Below, piece after piece: positions 43,948 through 58,970 of a stretch of 64,000 nucleotides of DNA. The notes under the pieces are model-generated. The model made no database searches. It saw only the letters and a list, made by a program, of their open reading frames with translations, and was not told the DNA's origin. The DNA lies in contig NZ_SSOJ01000141.1 in the NCBI RefSeq assembly GCF_029871205.1, positions 75,831-139,830 on the forward strand, given 5' to 3'. The position numbers and the translations under genes are program-made. Numbering within the stretch: the first letter of the stretch is position 1; each line of letters starts with the position of its first letter. Source of the stretch: Pseudomonas sp. BN417. GTDB lineage: Bacteria > Pseudomonadota > Gammaproteobacteria > Pseudomonadales > Pseudomonadaceae.

Positions 43948-44927
43948 ACCTCATAACACCTCCGGAACACCCCTTCGCCCAGTTCGTCCGCATGCTCGGC
44001 AAAGGCAAGCGCGGCGCCCGCAACATGACTCGCGAGGAAGCCCGCGACGCCATGGGCATGCTTCTCGATGGCCAAGTGGAAGACACCCAGCTGGGTGCCT
44101 TTCTCATGCTGCTGCGGCACAAGGAAGAAAACGCCGAGGAACTGGCTGGCTTCACCGAAGCCTTCCGCCAGCGCAACCAGGCACCGGAAATCGCCGTCGA
44201 CCTCGACTGGCCGAGCTACGCAGGCAAGAAGCGCCACCTGCCCTGGTACCTGCTCGCCGCCAAGGCCCTGGCCGACAGCGGCCTGCGCATCCTCCTGCAT
44301 GGTGGCGGCGCCCACACCGCCGGGCGGCTCTACAGCGAGCAGCTCCTGGAGCTGCTGGACATCCCCCTCTGCCAGGACTGGCAACAGGTGGCCCAGGCCC
44401 TGGAGGAGCGCCAACTGGCGTTCATCCCCCTCGGAGCCTGGGCACCACAGCTGCAGCGGATGATCGACCTGCGCAACACCCTTGGTTTGCGCTCCCCCAT
44501 TCATTCCCTGGCACGCATCCTCAACCCACTGGGCGCACGTTGCGGCCTGCAAAGCATCTTCCATCCTGGCTACCAGGGCGTGCACCGGGAGGCCAGCCAA
44601 CTGCTCGGCGATCACGCCATCGTGATCAAGGGCGAAGGTGGCGAGATCGAGGTCAATCCCGATGGCACCTGCCACCTCTACGGCACCACGGATGGCCAGG
44701 CCTGGGACGAGGAATGGCCGGCGCTTTCCGCCCTGCGCCACGTGAAACCGGAAAGTCTGGATGCCAGCCAGCTGGTGGCCGTCTGGCGCGGCGAAACGGA
44801 GGATGACTATGGCCAGTTGGCCATCCACTCGACCATGGCCTTGGCCCTTCACGGCCTTGGCATGGCGCGCGAGCAGGCCTTCGAAGAGGCCCGGCGCCTT
44901 TGGGATGCGCGCAAGCTATCGACCTGA
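43944..44927 (+). CDS. TrpD2/YbiB-like phosphoribosyltransferase-fold protein
   Basis: 327 residues. FVRMLGKGKRGARNMTREEARDAMGMLLDGQVEDTQLGAFLMLLRHKEENAEELAGFTEAFR resembles the N-terminal helical domain of anthranilate phosphoribosyltransferase, and LRILLHGGGAHTAGR replaces its GTGGD loop. YbiB/TrpD2 proteins bind nucleic acid rather than anthranilate. Translationally coupled to tusE, suggesting a link to tRNA or nucleic-acid metabolism. Confidence 0.85.
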   Translation: MNLITPPEHPFAQFVRMLGKGKRGARNMTREEARDAMGMLLDGQVEDTQLGAFLMLLRHKEENAEELAGFTEAFRQRNQAPEIAVDLDWPSYAGKKRHLPWYLLAAKALADSGLRILLHGGGAHTAGRLYSEQLLELLDIPLCQDWQQVAQALEERQLAFIPLGAWAPQLQRMIDLRNTLGLRSPIHSLARILNPLGARCGLQSIFHPGYQGVHREASQLLGDHAIVIKGEGGEIEVNPDGTCHLYGTTDGQAWDEEWPALSALRHVKPESLDASQLVAVWRGETEDDYGQLAIHSTMALALHGLGMAREQAFEEARRLWDARKLST

Positions 44928-45012
44928 CCGATAAGTAGGTGCACCTATTTGCGCTTTTCTATCGATCAGCAGCCGATAGACTGGAAACCGAACTCGACTT
45001 CGGAGACAGACG

Positions 45013-46026
45013 ATGGGCCTGCTGATCGATGGTAAATGGCATGACAAGTGGTATGACACGGCCAAGGACGGGCGCTTCCAGCGCGAAAGCGCGCGGCGAC
45101 GCAACTGGATTACCGTCGACGGCGTACCCGGCCCATCGGGCATAGGCGGCTTTCCCGCCCAAGCCGGCCGCTATCACCTCTATGTTTCCCTGGCCTGCCC
45201 CTGGGCGCACCGCACCCTGATTTTCCGCAAGCTGAAAGGCCTGGAATCGCTGATCGATGTATCGGTGGTGAGCTGGCTGATGCTGGAACAGGGCTGGACC
45301 TTCGACCCGCAGCATGGCTCCACCGGCGACAAGCTGGACGGGCTGGAGTACCTGCACCAGCGCTACACCCTGGACAGCTCCGACTACAGCGGGCGGGTCA
45401 CAGTGCCGATGCTCTGGGACAAACAGACCGGCAGCATCGTCAGCAACGAATCCGCCGAGATCATCCGGATGTTTAACAGCGCTTTCGATCGCCTCACCGG
45501 CAACCACCTGGATTTCTATCCGGAGCCGCTGCGGGCGGAGATCGATGCACTCAACGAACGCATCTACCCGGCGATCAACAACGGTGTCTACCGCGCCGGC
45601 TTCGCCACCACCCAGGATGCCTACGAGGAAGCCTTCCATACCCTGTTCGACGAACTCGACAGACTGGATGCCCTGCTGGAGACGCGCCGCTACCTGGCCG
45701 GCGAACGGATCACCGAAGCGGACTGGCGCCTGTTTACCACCCTGATCCGTTTCGACGCGGTGTACCACGGCCACTTCAAGTGCAACCTGCGCCGTTTGGC
45801 CGACTACCCGAACCTCTCAGGCTGGCTGCATGAGTTGTACCAGTGGCCGGGCGTGGCCGAGACGGTGAACTTCACCCATATCAAGCACCACTACTACGCC
45901 AGCCATCGCACCATCAACCCCACGGGCGTGGTGCCGCTGGGCCCGGAACAGGACTTCAGCCGAGCCCACGGCCGTGGGCATCTGACGGCCCTGCCCGTAG
46001 CGCAAAAGGATCAGACGCCGGCCTGA
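45013..46026 (+). CDS. Glutathionyl-hydroquinone reductase (Xi-class GST)
   Basis: 337 residues. [23 protein letters not shown] holds the catalytic Cys of the CPWAHR motif; later [21 protein letters not shown] and [52 protein letters not shown] are typical of the YqjG/PcpF family. It reduces glutathionyl-hydroquinones, freeing quinols. Its 3' end overlaps the convergent cysG by 16 bp. Confidence 0.95.
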   Translation: MGLLIDGKWHDKWYDTAKDGRFQRESARRRNWITVDGVPGPSGIGGFPAQAGRYHLYVSLACPWAHRTLIFRKLKGLESLIDVSVVSWLMLEQGWTFDPQHGSTGDKLDGLEYLHQRYTLDSSDYSGRVTVPMLWDKQTGSIVSNESAEIIRMFNSAFDRLTGNHLDFYPEPLRAEIDALNERIYPAINNGVYRAGFATTQDAYEEAFHTLFDELDRLDALLETRRYLAGERITEADWRLFTTLIRFDAVYHGHFKCNLRRLADYPNLSGWLHELYQWPGVAETVNFTHIKHHYYASHRTINPTGVVPLGPEQDFSRAHGRGHLTALPVAQKDQTPA

Positions 46027-47405
46027 CCGCCTTCGAACCAGGCGAGCTTCTCGCGCAGGGTCACCACCTCGCCCACTATCACCAGGGTCGGTGCGTGGAC
46101 TTCGTGCTCCGCTACCAGCTGCGGCAGGTCGGCCAGGGTGCCGGTGAATACCCGCTGGCGGCTAGTGGTACCTTGCTGGACAAGGGCAGCCGGTGTATCG
46201 GCGGCACGGCCATGCTTGATCAGCTGCTCGCAGATCAGCGGCAGCCCCACCAGGCCCATATAGAACACCAGGGTCTGGCCCGGGGCCGTCAGGTCGCCCC
46301 AGGGCAAGTCGCAGCTACCGTCCTTCAGGTGACCGGTGACGAAGCGCACTGACTGGGCGTAGTCGCGATGGGTCAGCGGGATTCCGGCATAGGCGGCGCA
46401 GCCCGAGGCCGCGGTGATGCCGGGCACCACCTGAAAGGGAATGCCGTTGGCCGCCAGTTCCTCGATCTCCTCGCCGCCACGCCCGAAGATGAAAGGGTCG
46501 CCGCCCTTCAGGCGCAGCACGCGCTTGCCCAGCTTGGCCTGTTCGATCAGCAGGCGGTTGATTTCATCCTGGGGCACGGCATGGTCGGCGCGGCGCTTGC
46601 CGACGTAGATGCGCTCCGCATCGCGACGGCACAGCTCGATGATCGGCGCCGCTACGAGACGGTCGTATAGCACCACGTCGGCCTGCTGCATCAGGCGCAG
46701 CGCGCGGAAGGTCAGCAGGTCCGGGTCACCCGGGCCAGCGCCCACCAGATAGACCTCGCCCAGTGCCTTGGGCGCGCCACCAGCCACCCGCTCGGCCAAC
46801 AGGCGCTCGGCTTCGGCACCCTGCCCCGCCAACATGCGTTCGGCGACCGGACCCTGGAAGACTTCCTCCCAGAACACCCGACGCTGCTGCACGTCGGGCA
46901 ACAAGGTCTTCACCTGGTCGCGGAATTTCTTCGCCAGGCCAGCTAGCTGGCCATAGGCAGAGGGAATCCAGGTTTCGATCTTGGCACGGATCAGGCGCGC
47001 CAGGACCGGCGCATCGCCGGCGCTGGAAACCGCCACGATCAACGGCGAACGATCGACGATCGCGGGAAAGATCACACTGCAGAGTTTCGGCGCATCCACG
47101 ACGTTGACGGGAACACCGCAGGCCTGTGCCTGGGCCGAAACCTGGGCATTCAGCGCCTGGTCGTCGCTGGCGGCAATGGCCAGCACACAGCCATCCAGGT
47201 CCGCATCCAGATAGCCACGCTGGCGAGCCTCGCCACCACCCTGCTCGACCATCTCCAGCAGCTGTTCCTCGACCCGCGGCGCCACCACCCGCAATCGAGC
47301 CCCGGCATCGGCCAGCAGGCGCGCCTTGCGCAAGGCGACTTCGCCACCACCGACCACGAGCACCTGGCGCCCTTGAAGATTGTGGAACAGCGGGAGGTAA
47401 TCCAT
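46011..47405 (-). CDS. cysG: Sirohaem synthase
   Basis: 464 residues, two fused modules. The N-terminal dehydrogenase/ferrochelatase ([31 protein letters not shown]) converts precorrin-2 to sirohaem; the C-terminal methyltransferase ([70 protein letters not shown]) makes precorrin-2 from uroporphyrinogen III. Sirohaem serves nitrite and sulfite reductases. Start at MDYLP; upstream extension not conserved. Confidence 0.97.
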   Translation of the reverse strand: MDYLPLFHNLQGRQVLVVGGGEVALRKARLLADAGARLRVVAPRVEEQLLEMVEQGGGEARQRGYLDADLDGCVLAIAASDDQALNAQVSAQAQACGVPVNVVDAPKLCSVIFPAIVDRSPLIVAVSSAGDAPVLARLIRAKIETWIPSAYGQLAGLAKKFRDQVKTLLPDVQQRRVFWEEVFQGPVAERMLAGQGAEAERLLAERVAGGAPKALGEVYLVGAGPGDPDLLTFRALRLMQQADVVLYDRLVAAPIIELCRRDAERIYVGKRRADHAVPQDEINRLLIEQAKLGKRVLRLKGGDPFIFGRGGEEIEELAANGIPFQVVPGITAASGCAAYAGIPLTHRDYAQSVRFVTGHLKDGSCDLPWGDLTAPGQTLVFYMGLVGLPLICEQLIKHGRAADTPAALVQQGTTSRQRVFTGTLADLPQLVAEHEVHAPTLVIVGEVVTLREKLAWFEGGQAGV

Positions 47406-47522
47406 AGAAGCGCCTTCTTGCATTGACGGTTGAGATATTGCTGAAACGGTCACCGCCCGCGTGCAGCCGAGCTGCTACGCGGGCGGTGGGACTTTCCGTT
47501 GCGCCTGCAGTGGGTCGGGCGA

Positions 47523-49190
<1,668 letters not shown>

Positions 49191-49194
<4 letters not shown>

Positions 49195-50516
49195 GGCTTT
49201 CTCCGCTGCCAGGAACTGCTGCGATCCAGGTTCTTCAGGTGCTGCAGCTTGTCGCGGATCTTCAGCTCCAGGCCGCGCGGCACCGGCTGGTAGTACTGGC
49301 GCGGCTCAAGTTGCTCGGGGAAGTAGTCCTCGCCCGCCGCATAGGCATCCGGCTCGTCATGGGCATAGCGGTATTCCTCGCCATAGCCCAGTTGCTTCAT
49401 CAGCTTGGTCGGCGCATTGCGCAGGTGCAGGGGCACCTCCAGCGAACCGTTCTCGGCGACATCGCGCATCGCCGCCTTGAACGCCATGTAGACGGCGTTG
49501 CTCTTCGGCGCGCAGGCCAGGTAGACCACGGCCTGGGCCACCGCCAGCTCGCCCTCCGGGCTGCCGAGGCGTTCCTGCACGTCCCAGGCCGACAGGCACA
49601 GGCTGAGTGCGCGCGGATCGGCGTTACCGATATCCTCGCTGGCCATGCGCACCACCCGGCGAGCAAGGTAGAGGGGGTCGCAGCCGCCGTCGATCATGCG
49701 CGCGTACCAGTAGAGGGCCGCATCCGGGTCGGAGCCGCGCACCGACTTGTGCAGGGCGGAAATCTGGTCGTAGAAGGCTTCCCCGCCCTTGTCGAAGCGG
49801 CGACGGCTGTCGCCCAGCAGGTTCTGCAGCAGTTCGACGCCGATCTCGCCACCGTCCTCGGCCAGGTCGGAAGCGTTTTCCAAGAGGTTGAGCAGGCGTC
49901 GGCCATCGCCGTCCGCCGCCGCCATCAGGATGGCGAAACTCTCGTCCGGCAGGCGCAATTCGCGCTTGCCCAGACCCTTGTCCTCGTTCAGCGCACGCGC
50001 CACCAGCTTGCGTAGCGCCGCTTCGTCAAGGCTCTTCAGCACATAGACGCGGGCACGGGACAGCAGCGCGTTGTTGAGCTCGAAGGACGGGTTCTCGGTA
50101 GTGGCACCGATGAAGATCAGCGTGCCGTCTTCCACATAGGGCAGGAAGGCGTCCTGCTGGGACTTGTTGAAGCGGTGCACTTCGTCGACGAAGAGTATGG
50201 TGCGCCGGCCATACTGGGCCGCCTGCTGCTTGGCCATCTCCACCGACTGGCGAATCTCCTTGACCCCGGACAACACGGCGGAAATGGTCTCGAAGTGGGC
50301 ATCGGTAACCTGGGCCAGCAGCTTGGCCAGGGTGGTCTTGCCCACCCCGGGCGGGCCCCAGAAGATCATCGAGTGCAGCGCGCCCTGCTCCAGGGCTTCA
50401 CGCAGTGGCTTGCCCGGGGCCAGGAGGTGTTCCTGGCCCACGTACTCGTCCAGGCTGGTGGCGCGAAGGCGCGCCGCCAGGGGTTGGGCGATGGGTTCGG
50501 AGCGGAACAGGTCCAT
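49191..50516 (-). CDS. rarA: Replication-associated recombination ATPase RarA (MgsA)
   Basis: 441 residues. Walker [16 protein letters not shown], Walker [21 protein letters not shown], sensor [21 protein letters not shown], then the tetramerisation domain ([30 protein letters not shown]). A clamp-loader-like AAA+ ATPase acting at stalled forks. 12 bp after lolA. Confidence 0.97.
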
Positions 50517-50528
50517 GGGCGTTACGGC

Positions 50529-51155
50529 TTATTCCTGGATGACGTCGGCGCCTTCCGGGACCTTGAAGTTGAACTGCGCGGTGTCTATCGCCTGGTTCAT
50601 CTTGATCCCGAGGAAGAGGATGTTGGTGCGCTGGCCAACGCTGTCGATCAGCTGCATGTCGTTGATCACGCCGTTGCGGAACGACAGGCGCAGGGTGTCG
50701 AACAGCGTGTCCTTGGCCTTGGGCTTGAGGATGAAGTCCACGACGTCGCCGCCTTCCTTGTGGCTGATCTCGAAGTTCTCGCTGATCTTCGAAACATCAC
50801 CGGAGAGCAACAGCGCCGGGGTATGGGTCAGGCGCTGGTCCAGGGTCTGGATGGTCACCTGCTGCAAGTCCGGGTCATAGAGCCAGACCTTCTCGCCATT
50901 GGAGACCAGCAGCTGCTCCATCGGCGCATCGGTGTGCCAGCGGAACAGGCCCGGGCGCTTCAGCGACAGTTCACCGGAGGTTTCCTGCAATTGGGTGCCG
51001 GAACCGTCCAGGGTCAGTTGGGAGAAGCGGCCTGTAATGGTCTGCGCCTTGTTCAGCATTTCGGTCAGGCGGCCGACGGCCACCTTGTCGTCAGCCTGGA
51101 CCTGCAGGGCGGCCAAGCCCAGGACCGCTACCATCAGCATGCGGATCAGTCGCAT
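50529..51155 (-). CDS. lolA: Outer-membrane lipoprotein carrier LolA
   Basis: 208 residues with signal peptide at about 1-21 ([21 protein letters not shown]). Periplasmic chaperone that takes lipoproteins from LolCDE to Lol[41 protein letters not shown] is family-typical. Start MRLIRML with GAGGA 7 nt upstream, preferred over the frame's first ATG. 29 bp after ftsK. Confidence 0.95.
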   Translation of the reverse strand: MRLIRMLMVAVLGLAALQVQADDKVAVGRLTEMLNKAQTITGRFSQLTLDGSGTQLQETSGELSLKRPGLFRWHTDAPMEQLLVSNGEKVWLYDPDLQQVTIQTLDQRLTHTPALLLSGDVSKISENFEISHKEGGDVVDFILKPKAKDTLFDTLRLSFRNGVINDMQLIDSVGQRTNILFLGIKMNQAIDTAQFNFKVPEGADVIQE

Positions 51156-51184
51156 GGAAATCCTCGTCAAGAATCCGTTTCGGA

Positions 51185-53596
51185 TCAGTCTCGCACCGGT
51201 GCCGGCGCGATCACTTCGCGCGACCCGTTGCCGTTCATGGAGCTAACCACCCCAGCCATTTCCATCGCTTCGATCATGCGCGCGGCGCGGTTGTAGCCGA
51301 TCTTCAGCTTGCGCTGCACAGCAGAAATCGAAGCGCGGCGGCTTTCGACGACGAAACGCACGGCCTCGTCGTAGAGCGGGTCGTCCTCGCTGCCTTCGCC
51401 ACTGCCATCGCCACCTTCGCCGCCACCGGAGAAACCGCCACCGCCCTCGTCTGCACCGGCCAGGATGTCTTCGATGTAGTCCGGGGCGCCGCGCAGCTTC
51501 CAGGCTTCGACCACACGGTGCACTTCTTCGTCTGAAACGAAGGCGCCGTGGACGCGGATCGGCAAACCGGTACCCGGCGGCAGGTAGAGCATGTCGCCGT
51601 GGCCCAGCAGCTGCTCGGCACCACCCTGGTCGAGGATGGTGCGCGAGTCGATCTTGCTGGAAACCTGGAAGGCCATACGCGTCGGGATGTTGGCCTTGAT
51701 CAGGCCGGTGATCACGTCCACCGAGGGGCGCTGGGTAGCGAGGATCAGATGGATACCGGCGGCACGGGCCTTCTGGGCGATCCGCGCAATCAGCTCTTCG
51801 ACCTTCTTGCCGACGATCATCATCATGTCGGCGAATTCGTCGACCACCACCACGATCGTCGGCAGGGTCTTCAGCAGCGGCGCCTCGTCTTCCATGCTTT
51901 CGCGGCGGTAGAGCGGATCGGTCAGCGGGGTGCCCGCCTCTTCCGCGTCCTTCACCTTGCGGTTGAACCCCGCCAGGTTGCGCACGCCCATGGCGGCCAT
52001 CAGCTTGTAGCGCCGCTCCATCTCCGCAACGCTCCAGCGCAGGGCGTTGGCGGCCTCCTTCATGTCGGTGACCACCGGGCAGAGCAGGTGCGGAATGCCT
52101 TCGTAGATGGATAGTTCCAGCATCTTCGGGTCGATCATGATCATCCGCGCCTGCTCGGGCGTGGACTTGAACAGGATCGACAGGATCATGGCGTTCACAC
52201 CCACCGACTTACCGGAGCCAGTGGTACCGGCCACCAGCAGGTGGGGCATCTTGGCCAGGTCGGTGATGATCGGCTTGCCGCCGATGTCATGGCCCAGGGC
52301 CAGGGTGACGGGCGACTTGGCCTCGTCGTACTCGGACGAAGCCAGCACCTCGGAGAAGCGCACCATCTGGCGGTCCTCGTTGGGAATCTCGATGCCGACC
52401 GTGGTCTTGCCGGGGATGACTTCCACCACCCGCACGCTGATCACCGCGAGGGAGCGCGCCAGGTCCTTGGCCAGGTTGGAAATACGGCTGACCTTGACGC
52501 CGGCGGCCGGCTGGATTTCGAAGCGGGTAATCACCGGCCCCGGATGGACCGACTCGACTATCACTTCGACGCCGAATTCCTTCAGCTTGATTTCCAGCAG
52601 GCGCGACATGGCCTCCAGGGATTCCGGGGAGAAGCTCTTCTGCTTCTTCTCGGCCACGTCGAGGATGGAAATGGGCGGCAGGGTACCTTCGATGGCGGTA
52701 TCGACGAACAGCGGCGCCTGCTTTTCCTTCTGCACTCGCTTGCTCGGCTCGGCGGCTTTCGGCGGCGGAGGCGGCGCGATGACCGGCGCCGGGCGCTTCT
52801 CGCGCTCGGTCATGTGCTTGGTCAGGGATTCCTCGCGCTCGATGAGGCGCTCCTTGACCTTGGCCTGTTCGCGACGATCGGAAACCACGGGCGCGGCGAC
52901 CTCGTTGACGCGGACATCCACCTCGCGCAGCTTGGCCACCAGTTGCTTGCGCTCCTGGCGCGCGCTCCACCAGCGGTTCACGGCGCTCTGGATCAATTCG
53001 AAGAGATCGAGGGTAATCTTGCCGGTCAGGTCCATGACCTTGAACCAGGACAGGTCGGTAAACACCGTCAAGCCGAACAGGAACAGTGCGAAGAACAGCA
53101 AGGTGCTGCCCTGCACATTGAGTGCGTTGACCGCCAGGTGGCTGAGGCTCTCGCCCAGGGCGCCACCCGCCGAGGCCGGCAGCCCGACCTGGTCCTGGAA
53201 GTGGATATCGGCCAGCGCGGCGCCGGACAGCACCAGGAACACCAGGCCGATCAGCCTCCAGGAGAACAGCCAGCCGCTCCAGTCGATGGGTTCGTGGCGA
53301 TGGCGGAAGACCTGCAGGGTCTTGATCGCCAGGAGCAGCGGAAAGACGTAGGCGAAATAGCCCAGGGCCATGAACAGGATGTCGGCGAACCAGGCACCGA
53401 GCCGGCCGGCCGCGTTCTGCACCTGCTCGACGTTGCTGGTGTGGGTCCAGCCCGGATCGGAGGAGTCGTAGGTGAGCAGTGCCATCCACAAGTAGAGGCA
53501 GATTGCCCCCAGCGCGATCAACGCACCTTCCTTGAGGCGATAATGCAATTGCTGGCGCCAGACGGGTGTCTGGGCTCTGGTCGTGGAATTCTTCAA
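51185..53596 (-). CDS. ftsK: DNA translocase FtsK
   Basis: 803 residues. Four N-terminal membrane helices (from [20 protein letters not shown] to [16 protein letters not shown]) anchor it at the septum. A linker is followed by the alpha/beta motor with Walker [16 protein letters not shown] and [15 protein letters not shown], then a Gly/Ser-rich hinge ([24 protein letters not shown]) and the KOPS-reading gamma domain ([33 protein letters not shown]). The start appears to be TTG; length and MKNSTT start fit Pseudomonas FtsK. Confidence 0.97.
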   Translation of the reverse strand: MKNSTTRAQTPVWRQQLHYRLKEGALIALGAICLYLWMALLTYDSSDPGWTHTSNVEQVQNAAGRLGAWFADILFMALGYFAYVFPLLLAIKTLQVFRHRHEPIDWSGWLFSWRLIGLVFLVLSGAALADIHFQDQVGLPASAGGALGESLSHLAVNALNVQGSTLLFFALFLFGLTVFTDLSWFKVMDLTGKITLDLFELIQSAVNRWWSARQERKQLVAKLREVDVRVNEVAAPVVSDRREQAKVKERLIEREESLTKHMTEREKRPAPVIAPPPPPKAAEPSKRVQKEKQAPLFVDTAIEGTLPPISILDVAEKKQKSFSPESLEAMSRLLEIKLKEFGVEVIVESVHPGPVITRFEIQPAAGVKVSRISNLAKDLARSLAVISVRVVEVIPGKTTVGIEIPNEDRQMVRFSEVLASSEYDEAKSPVTLALGHDIGGKPIITDLAKMPHLLVAGTTGSGKSVGVNAMILSILFKSTPEQARMIMIDPKMLELSIYEGIPHLLCPVVTDMKEAANALRWSVAEMERRYKLMAAMGVRNLAGFNRKVKDAEEAGTPLTDPLYRRESMEDEAPLLKTLPTIVVVVDEFADMMMIVGKKVEELIARIAQKARAAGIHLILATQRPSVDVITGLIKANIPTRMAFQVSSKIDSRTILDQGGAEQLLGHGDMLYLPPGTGLPIRVHGAFVSDEEVHRVVEAWKLRGAPDYIEDILAGADEGGGGFSGGGEGGDGSGEGSEDDPLYDEAVRFVVESRRASISAVQRKLKIGYNRAARMIEAMEMAGVVSSMNGNGSREVIAPAPVRD

Positions 53597-53809
53597 AACG
53601 CGTCTTTTCCTGCGCCCCGGGCGCGTTCAAGAGTCGGTCGAGGGCGGATTTCCGCCCGGCGATATGCCATCAACGGGGTCCGGCCCATTCAGAACGATGC
53701 CCATTGTACGGGTTTGCCCGCGCGATGCCACGCAGGGATGGATTGTCGCGGCTGCGTTTTGGCGCTGTCTCGCGCTTCGGTGTAGCATAGCCGGCAACGA
53801 TTTGCGTGA

Positions 53810-54814
<1,005 letters not shown>

Positions 54815-54853
54815 CAGGCACGGCGGGCCCTCCGGCCCGCCCTCCCCTCCTCC

Positions 54854-55534
54854 ATGCTTACCTGGCTGCGGCGCGACTCCCTCGCCTTCCCCCCACTCGA
54901 ACGCGCCCTGCGCGAACCCAACGGCCTGCTCGCCGCTGGCGGCGACCTGTCGGCGGAACGCCTGATCCAGGCGTATAGACACGGCTGCTTCCCCTGGTAC
55001 CAGGACGGCCAGCCGATCCTCTGGTGGTCCCCCGACCCGCGCAACGTCCTGCCACCCCAGGAAGTCCATATCTCCCGCAGCCTTGCCAAACTGCTGCGCC
55101 AGGGACGCTTCCGGGTGACCTTCGACCAGGCCTTCCCGGCGGTCCTCGAGGGCTGCGCCGGCCCGCGCAACTACACCGACGGCACCTGGATCACGACCGC
55201 CATGCAAGCGGCCTATACCGAGCTGCACCGCCGCGGCGTCGCCCATTCGGTGGAAGTCTGGAAGGATGACGAACTGGTTGGTGGCCTCTATGGAATCGCC
55301 ATCGGCCGGATGTTCTTCGGCGAATCCATGTTCAGCCGCGCCGACAACGCCTCCAAGGTCGGTTTCGCCACCCTCGCGCAACGTCTGCACCAATGGGGTT
55401 TCGTACTGATCGACTGCCAGATGCCCACCCAGCACCTGCAAAGCTTTGGCGCCAGAACCATTAGCCGGGAGAAGTTTTCCCGCTATCTGCAGCTCTATCT
55501 CGACCAGCCGAACAACGCAGACTGGATCGCCTAG
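54854..55534 (+). CDS. aat: Leucyl/phenylalanyl-tRNA-protein transferase
   Basis: 226 residues. [55 protein letters not shown] is the family's N-terminal signature; [41 protein letters not shown] the catalytic GNAT-like part. It adds Leu or Phe to N-terminal Lys/Arg, making N-degrons for ClpS-ClpAP. 39 bp after trxB. Confidence 0.97.
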   Translation: MLTWLRRDSLAFPPLERALREPNGLLAAGGDLSAERLIQAYRHGCFPWYQDGQPILWWSPDPRNVLPPQEVHISRSLAKLLRQGRFRVTFDQAFPAVLEGCAGPRNYTDGTWITTAMQAAYTELHRRGVAHSVEVWKDDELVGGLYGIAIGRMFFGESMFSRADNASKVGFATLAQRLHQWGFVLIDCQMPTQHLQSFGARTISREKFSRYLQLYLDQPNNADWIA

Positions 55535-55589
55535 GCGAGCCCCCGCAGGCTGACATACACTTGCTGAAGGGTTCTCCCGGGGGTTGATC

Positions 55590-56297
55590 ATGACCGAGCT
55601 GGCTCGCCTCAAGTTTTATGCCACTCAACCGCATCCATGCAGCTACCTGCCCGAGGAGCAGGCCACCACCCTGTTCCTCGACCCCAGCCAGCCGATGGAC
55701 GTGGAAGTCTATGCCGAATTGTCGGAGATGGGCTTCCGTCGCAGTGGCGACCACCTCTACCGCCCGCACTGCCAGCGCTGCAACGCTTGTGTACCGGCAC
55801 GCATTCCAGCCGACCAGTTCATCCCAAACCGCCAGCAGAAGCGCATTCTCAAGCGCAATGCCGACCTCAACGTGGTTGCCGTGCGCCCCTCCTTCACCGA
55901 GGAGTATTACGCGCTCTACGTCCGCTACATCGAGCAGCGCCATGCCGATGGCGACATGTATCCACCCAGCCGCGATCAGTTCGCCACCTTCCTGGTGCGC
56001 GACCTGCCCTTCTCCCGCTTCTACGAGTTCCGCCTGCACGGCGAACTGAAGGCAGTGGCGGTGACCGACGTCCTGCCCAACGGCCTTTCTGCGGTCTACA
56101 CCTTCTACGACCCCAGCGAGGAGAAGCGCAGCCTCGGCCGTTACGCGATCCTCTGGCAGATCGGCGAAACCGCCCGTCTGGGGCTGCAGGCCGTCTATCT
56201 CGGCTACTGGATCAAGAACTGCAGGAAGATGAATTACAAGACCCAGTACCGCCCGATCGAGCTCTTCGTCAACCAGCGTTGGGTGACGCTCAGCTGA
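55590..56297 (+). CDS. bpt: Aspartate/glutamate leucyltransferase
   Basis: 235 residues. [42 protein letters not shown] (Cys-rich) and [13 protein letters not shown] are the Bpt/ATE1 signature. It places Leu on N-terminal Asp or Glu. The ATG 55590 is used; a TTG two codons earlier is in frame. 55 bp after aat, so both N-degron transferases share an operon. Confidence 0.96.
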   Translation: MTELARLKFYATQPHPCSYLPEEQATTLFLDPSQPMDVEVYAELSEMGFRRSGDHLYRPHCQRCNACVPARIPADQFIPNRQQKRILKRNADLNVVAVRPSFTEEYYALYVRYIEQRHADGDMYPPSRDQFATFLVRDLPFSRFYEFRLHGELKAVAVTDVLPNGLSAVYTFYDPSEEKRSLGRYAILWQIGETARLGLQAVYLGYWIKNCRKMNYKTQYRPIELFVNQRWVTLS

Positions 56298-56398
56298 AGC
56301 CCCTTGGCGAACAGCGCTGTTTTCGGGCACAATGCACGCCGTTTTTGCCCGCCGCCAATGCGGCAGGGCCCATCTCTGAATACCGAGGGCTTTACTGC

Positions 56399-56617
56399 AT
56401 GTCGAAAGAAGACAGCTTCGAAATGGAAGGCACTGTCATCGACACCCTGCCCAACACCATGTTCCGTGTGGAGTTGGAAAATGGGCACGTCGTCACCGCG
56501 CACATTTCCGGCAAGATGCGCAAAAACTACATCCGCATCCTCACCGGCGATAAAGTTCGCGTCGAGCTGACGCCGTACGATCTGAGCAAGGGCCGCATCA
56601 CCTACCGCGCCCGCTGA
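56399..56617 (+). CDS. infA: Translation initiation factor IF-1
   Basis: 72 residues, the normal length, S1/OB fold: [52 protein letters not shown]. Helps IF-2 and IF-3 at the 30S A site. Followed by a strong bidirectional terminator. Confidence 0.99.
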   Translation: MSKEDSFEMEGTVIDTLPNTMFRVELENGHVVTAHISGKMRKNYIRILTGDKVRVELTPYDLSKGRITYRAR

Positions 56618-56629
56618 TCGGATAGTCAC

Positions 56630-56660
56630 AAAAAAGCCCGGCATCAAGCCGGGCTTTTTT
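56630..56660. terminator. Bidirectional terminator between infA and clpA
   Basis: A perfect 13-bp stem AAAAAAGCCCGGC / GCCGGGCTTTTTT with ATCAA loop; T-runs on both strands serve infA (+) and clpA (-). Confidence 0.95.
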
Positions 56661-56671
56661 GTGGATGGCCT

Positions 56672-58942
56672 TCAGGCCATCTCTGCAGTGGTTTCGAACT
56701 CGAAGCTGAGCTCCCCGTCCTTGACGTCGACGTGCACCAAGCCACCGTGCTCGGCCAGCTCCCCGAACAGGATCTCTTCGGCCAGCGGCCGCTTGATCTT
56801 GTCCTGGATCAGGCGAGCCATGGGACGCGCGCCCATCTGCGCATCGTAGCCGCGCTCGGCGAGCCAACCACGCGCCTCGTCGTCGACCACCAGCTGCACA
56901 CGCTTGTCTTCCAGCTGCGCCTGCAGTTCGGTGAGGAACTTGTCCACCACGCTCTTGATCACTTCGTGGCTCAGGCGGCCGAACTGGATGATGGTATCCA
57001 GGCGATTGCGGAATTCCGGCGTGAAGCTCTTGCGGATGACTTCCATGGCGTCCGAAGAGTGGTCCTGCAGGGTGAAGCCGATGGAGGCCCGCGCTGCGGT
57101 CTCCGCGCCGGCGTTGGTGGTCATGACCAGGATCACGTTGCGGAAGTCCGCCTTGCGGCCGTTGTTGTCGGTCAGGGTGCCATGGTCCATGACCTGCAGC
57201 AGCAGGTTGAAGACTTCCGGGTGCGCCTTCTCGATCTCGTCCAGCAGCAGCACGCAGTGTGGCTGCTTGGTGATGGCCTCGGTCAGCAGGCCACCCTGGT
57301 CGAACCCGACATAGCCCGGTGGCGCTCCGATCAGGCGCGAGACGGTATGCCGCTCCATGTACTCGGACATGTCGAAGCGAACCAGTTCGATGCCCAGAGC
57401 CTTCGCCAACTGGCGTGCCACTTCGGTCTTGCCGACGCCCGTGGGACCAGCGAAGAGGAAGGAGCCCACCGGCTTGTCCGGCGACTTCAGGCCGGCGCGG
57501 GACAGCTTGATGGCCGTGGACAGGGAATCGATGGCCGCATCCTGGCCAAACACCGTCAGCTTCAGATCGCGCTCCAGGTTACGCAGGAGTTCCTTGTCCG
57601 AACTGGTGACGTGCCTTGGCGGAATCCGCGCGATCTTGGCGACTATGTCCTCGACCTGGGCCACCTCGATGCGCTTGGCCCGCTTCTCTTCGGGCTGCAG
57701 GCGCTGATAGGCACCCGCCTCGTCGATCACGTCGATGGCCTTGTCAGGCATATGCCGATCGTTGATGTAGCGCGCTGCCAGCTCCGCTGCGGCACGCAAG
57801 GCCTCATCGCTGTACTCGATATGGTGGTGCTGCTCGAAGCGCGCCTTGAGCCCCCTGAGGATGCCCACGGTGTCCTCGACGGATGGTTCGGTGACATCGA
57901 CCTTCTGGAAGCGTCGAGCGAGAGCCCGATCCTTCTCGAAGATGCCGCGGAACTCCTGGAAGGTGGTGGAGCCGATGCAGCGGATCTCGCCGGACGACAG
58001 CAGGGGCTTGAGCAGGTTGGATGCATCCATCACGCCGCCCGAGGCAGCCCCGGCACCGATGATGGTGTGGATCTCGTCGATGAAGAGGATGGCATGGGGG
58101 CGCTTGCGCAGCTCGTTGAGCAGCGCCTTGAAGCGCTTCTCGAAGTCGCCGCGGTACTTGGTACCCGCCAGCAGCGCACCGAGGTCCAGGGAATAGACCA
58201 CGCTGTCAGCCAATAGGTCAGGCACCTGGTTGTCGACGATACGCTTGGCCAGGCCTTCGGCGATGGCGGTCTTGCCGACGCCGGCCTCGCCCACCAGCAA
58301 CGGGTTGTTCTTGCGGCGACGGGCCAGGATCTGCGCGACGCGCTCGACCTCGAGCTCACGACCGACCAGCGGATCGATACGCCCCAGGCGAGCCAGTTCG
58401 TTCAGGTTGCTGGCGTAGGCGTCCAGGGGATGGCCGGAGGCGGCGGCTTCCCCGCCCTCCTCGTCCTGCATCTCCTGGTCGTGATCGTGCTGCTCTCCAT
58501 GCCCCGGCACCTTGGAGATGCCGTGGGCGATGTAGTTGACCACGTCGATGCGGGCCACGCTCTGCTGTTTCAGCAGGAACACGGCCTGGCTTTCCTGCTC
58601 GCTGAAGATAGCCACCAGCACATTGGCACCGGTCACTTCACGCTTGCCGGAACTCTGCACGTGGAACACTGCGCGCTGCAGGACGCGCTGGAAGCCCAGC
58701 GTCGGCTGGGTTTCACGATCCTCGTCGTGCTGAGGAATCAGCGGAGTGGTGGAATCGATGAACTCCTGCAGATCATGCCGCAGCTTGTCCATATTCGCGC
58801 CACATGCACGCAGCACAGTGGCGGCAGCTTCGTTATCCAGAAGGGCGAGCAACAAGTGCTCGACCGTCATGAACTCGTGGCGCTTGGCACGGGCCTCCTT
58901 GAAGGCAAGATTGAGGGTGACTTCGAGCTCGCGGTTCAACAT
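56672..58942 (-). CDS. clpA: ATP-dependent Clp protease ATPase subunit ClpA
   Basis: 756 residues. N-domain ([37 protein letters not shown]) binds ClpS; D1 has Walker [14 protein letters not shown] and [20 protein letters not shown]2 has [32 protein letters not shown] hexameric unfoldase feeding ClpP. Directly downstream of clpS (28 bp). Confidence 0.98.
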   Translation of the reverse strand: MLNRELEVTLNLAFKEARAKRHEFMTVEHLLLALLDNEAAATVLRACGANMDKLRHDLQEFIDSTTPLIPQHDEDRETQPTLGFQRVLQRAVFHVQSSGKREVTGANVLVAIFSEQESQAVFLLKQQSVARIDVVNYIAHGISKVPGHGEQHDHDQEMQDEEGGEAAASGHPLDAYASNLNELARLGRIDPLVGRELEVERVAQILARRRKNNPLLVGEAGVGKTAIAEGLAKRIVDNQVPDLLADSVVYSLDLGALLAGTKYRGDFEKRFKALLNELRKRPHAILFIDEIHTIIGAGAASGGVMDASNLLKPLLSSGEIRCIGSTTFQEFRGIFEKDRALARRFQKVDVTEPSVEDTVGILRGLKARFEQHHHIEYSDEALRAAAELAARYINDRHMPDKAIDVIDEAGAYQRLQPEEKRAKRIEVAQVEDIVAKIARIPPRHVTSSDKELLRNLERDLKLTVFGQDAAIDSLSTAIKLSRAGLKSPDKPVGSFLFAGPTGVGKTEVARQLAKALGIELVRFDMSEYMERHTVSRLIGAPPGYVGFDQGGLLTEAITKQPHCVLLLDEIEKAHPEVFNLLLQVMDHGTLTDNNGRKADFRNVILVMTTNAGAETAARASIGFTLQDHSSDAMEVIRKSFTPEFRNRLDTIIQFGRLSHEVIKSVVDKFLTELQAQLEDKRVQLVVDDEARGWLAERGYDAQMGARPMARLIQDKIKRPLAEEILFGELAEHGGLVHVDVKDGELSFEFETTAEMA

Positions 58943-58970
58943 GGCTTCACCTCATACCCAAGCGGCGGCG

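Noticed and set aside
49195..50528. Fluoride riboswitch controlling crcB
   Set aside because: crcB starts inside the rarA stop codon; there is no leader in which a riboswitch could sit.
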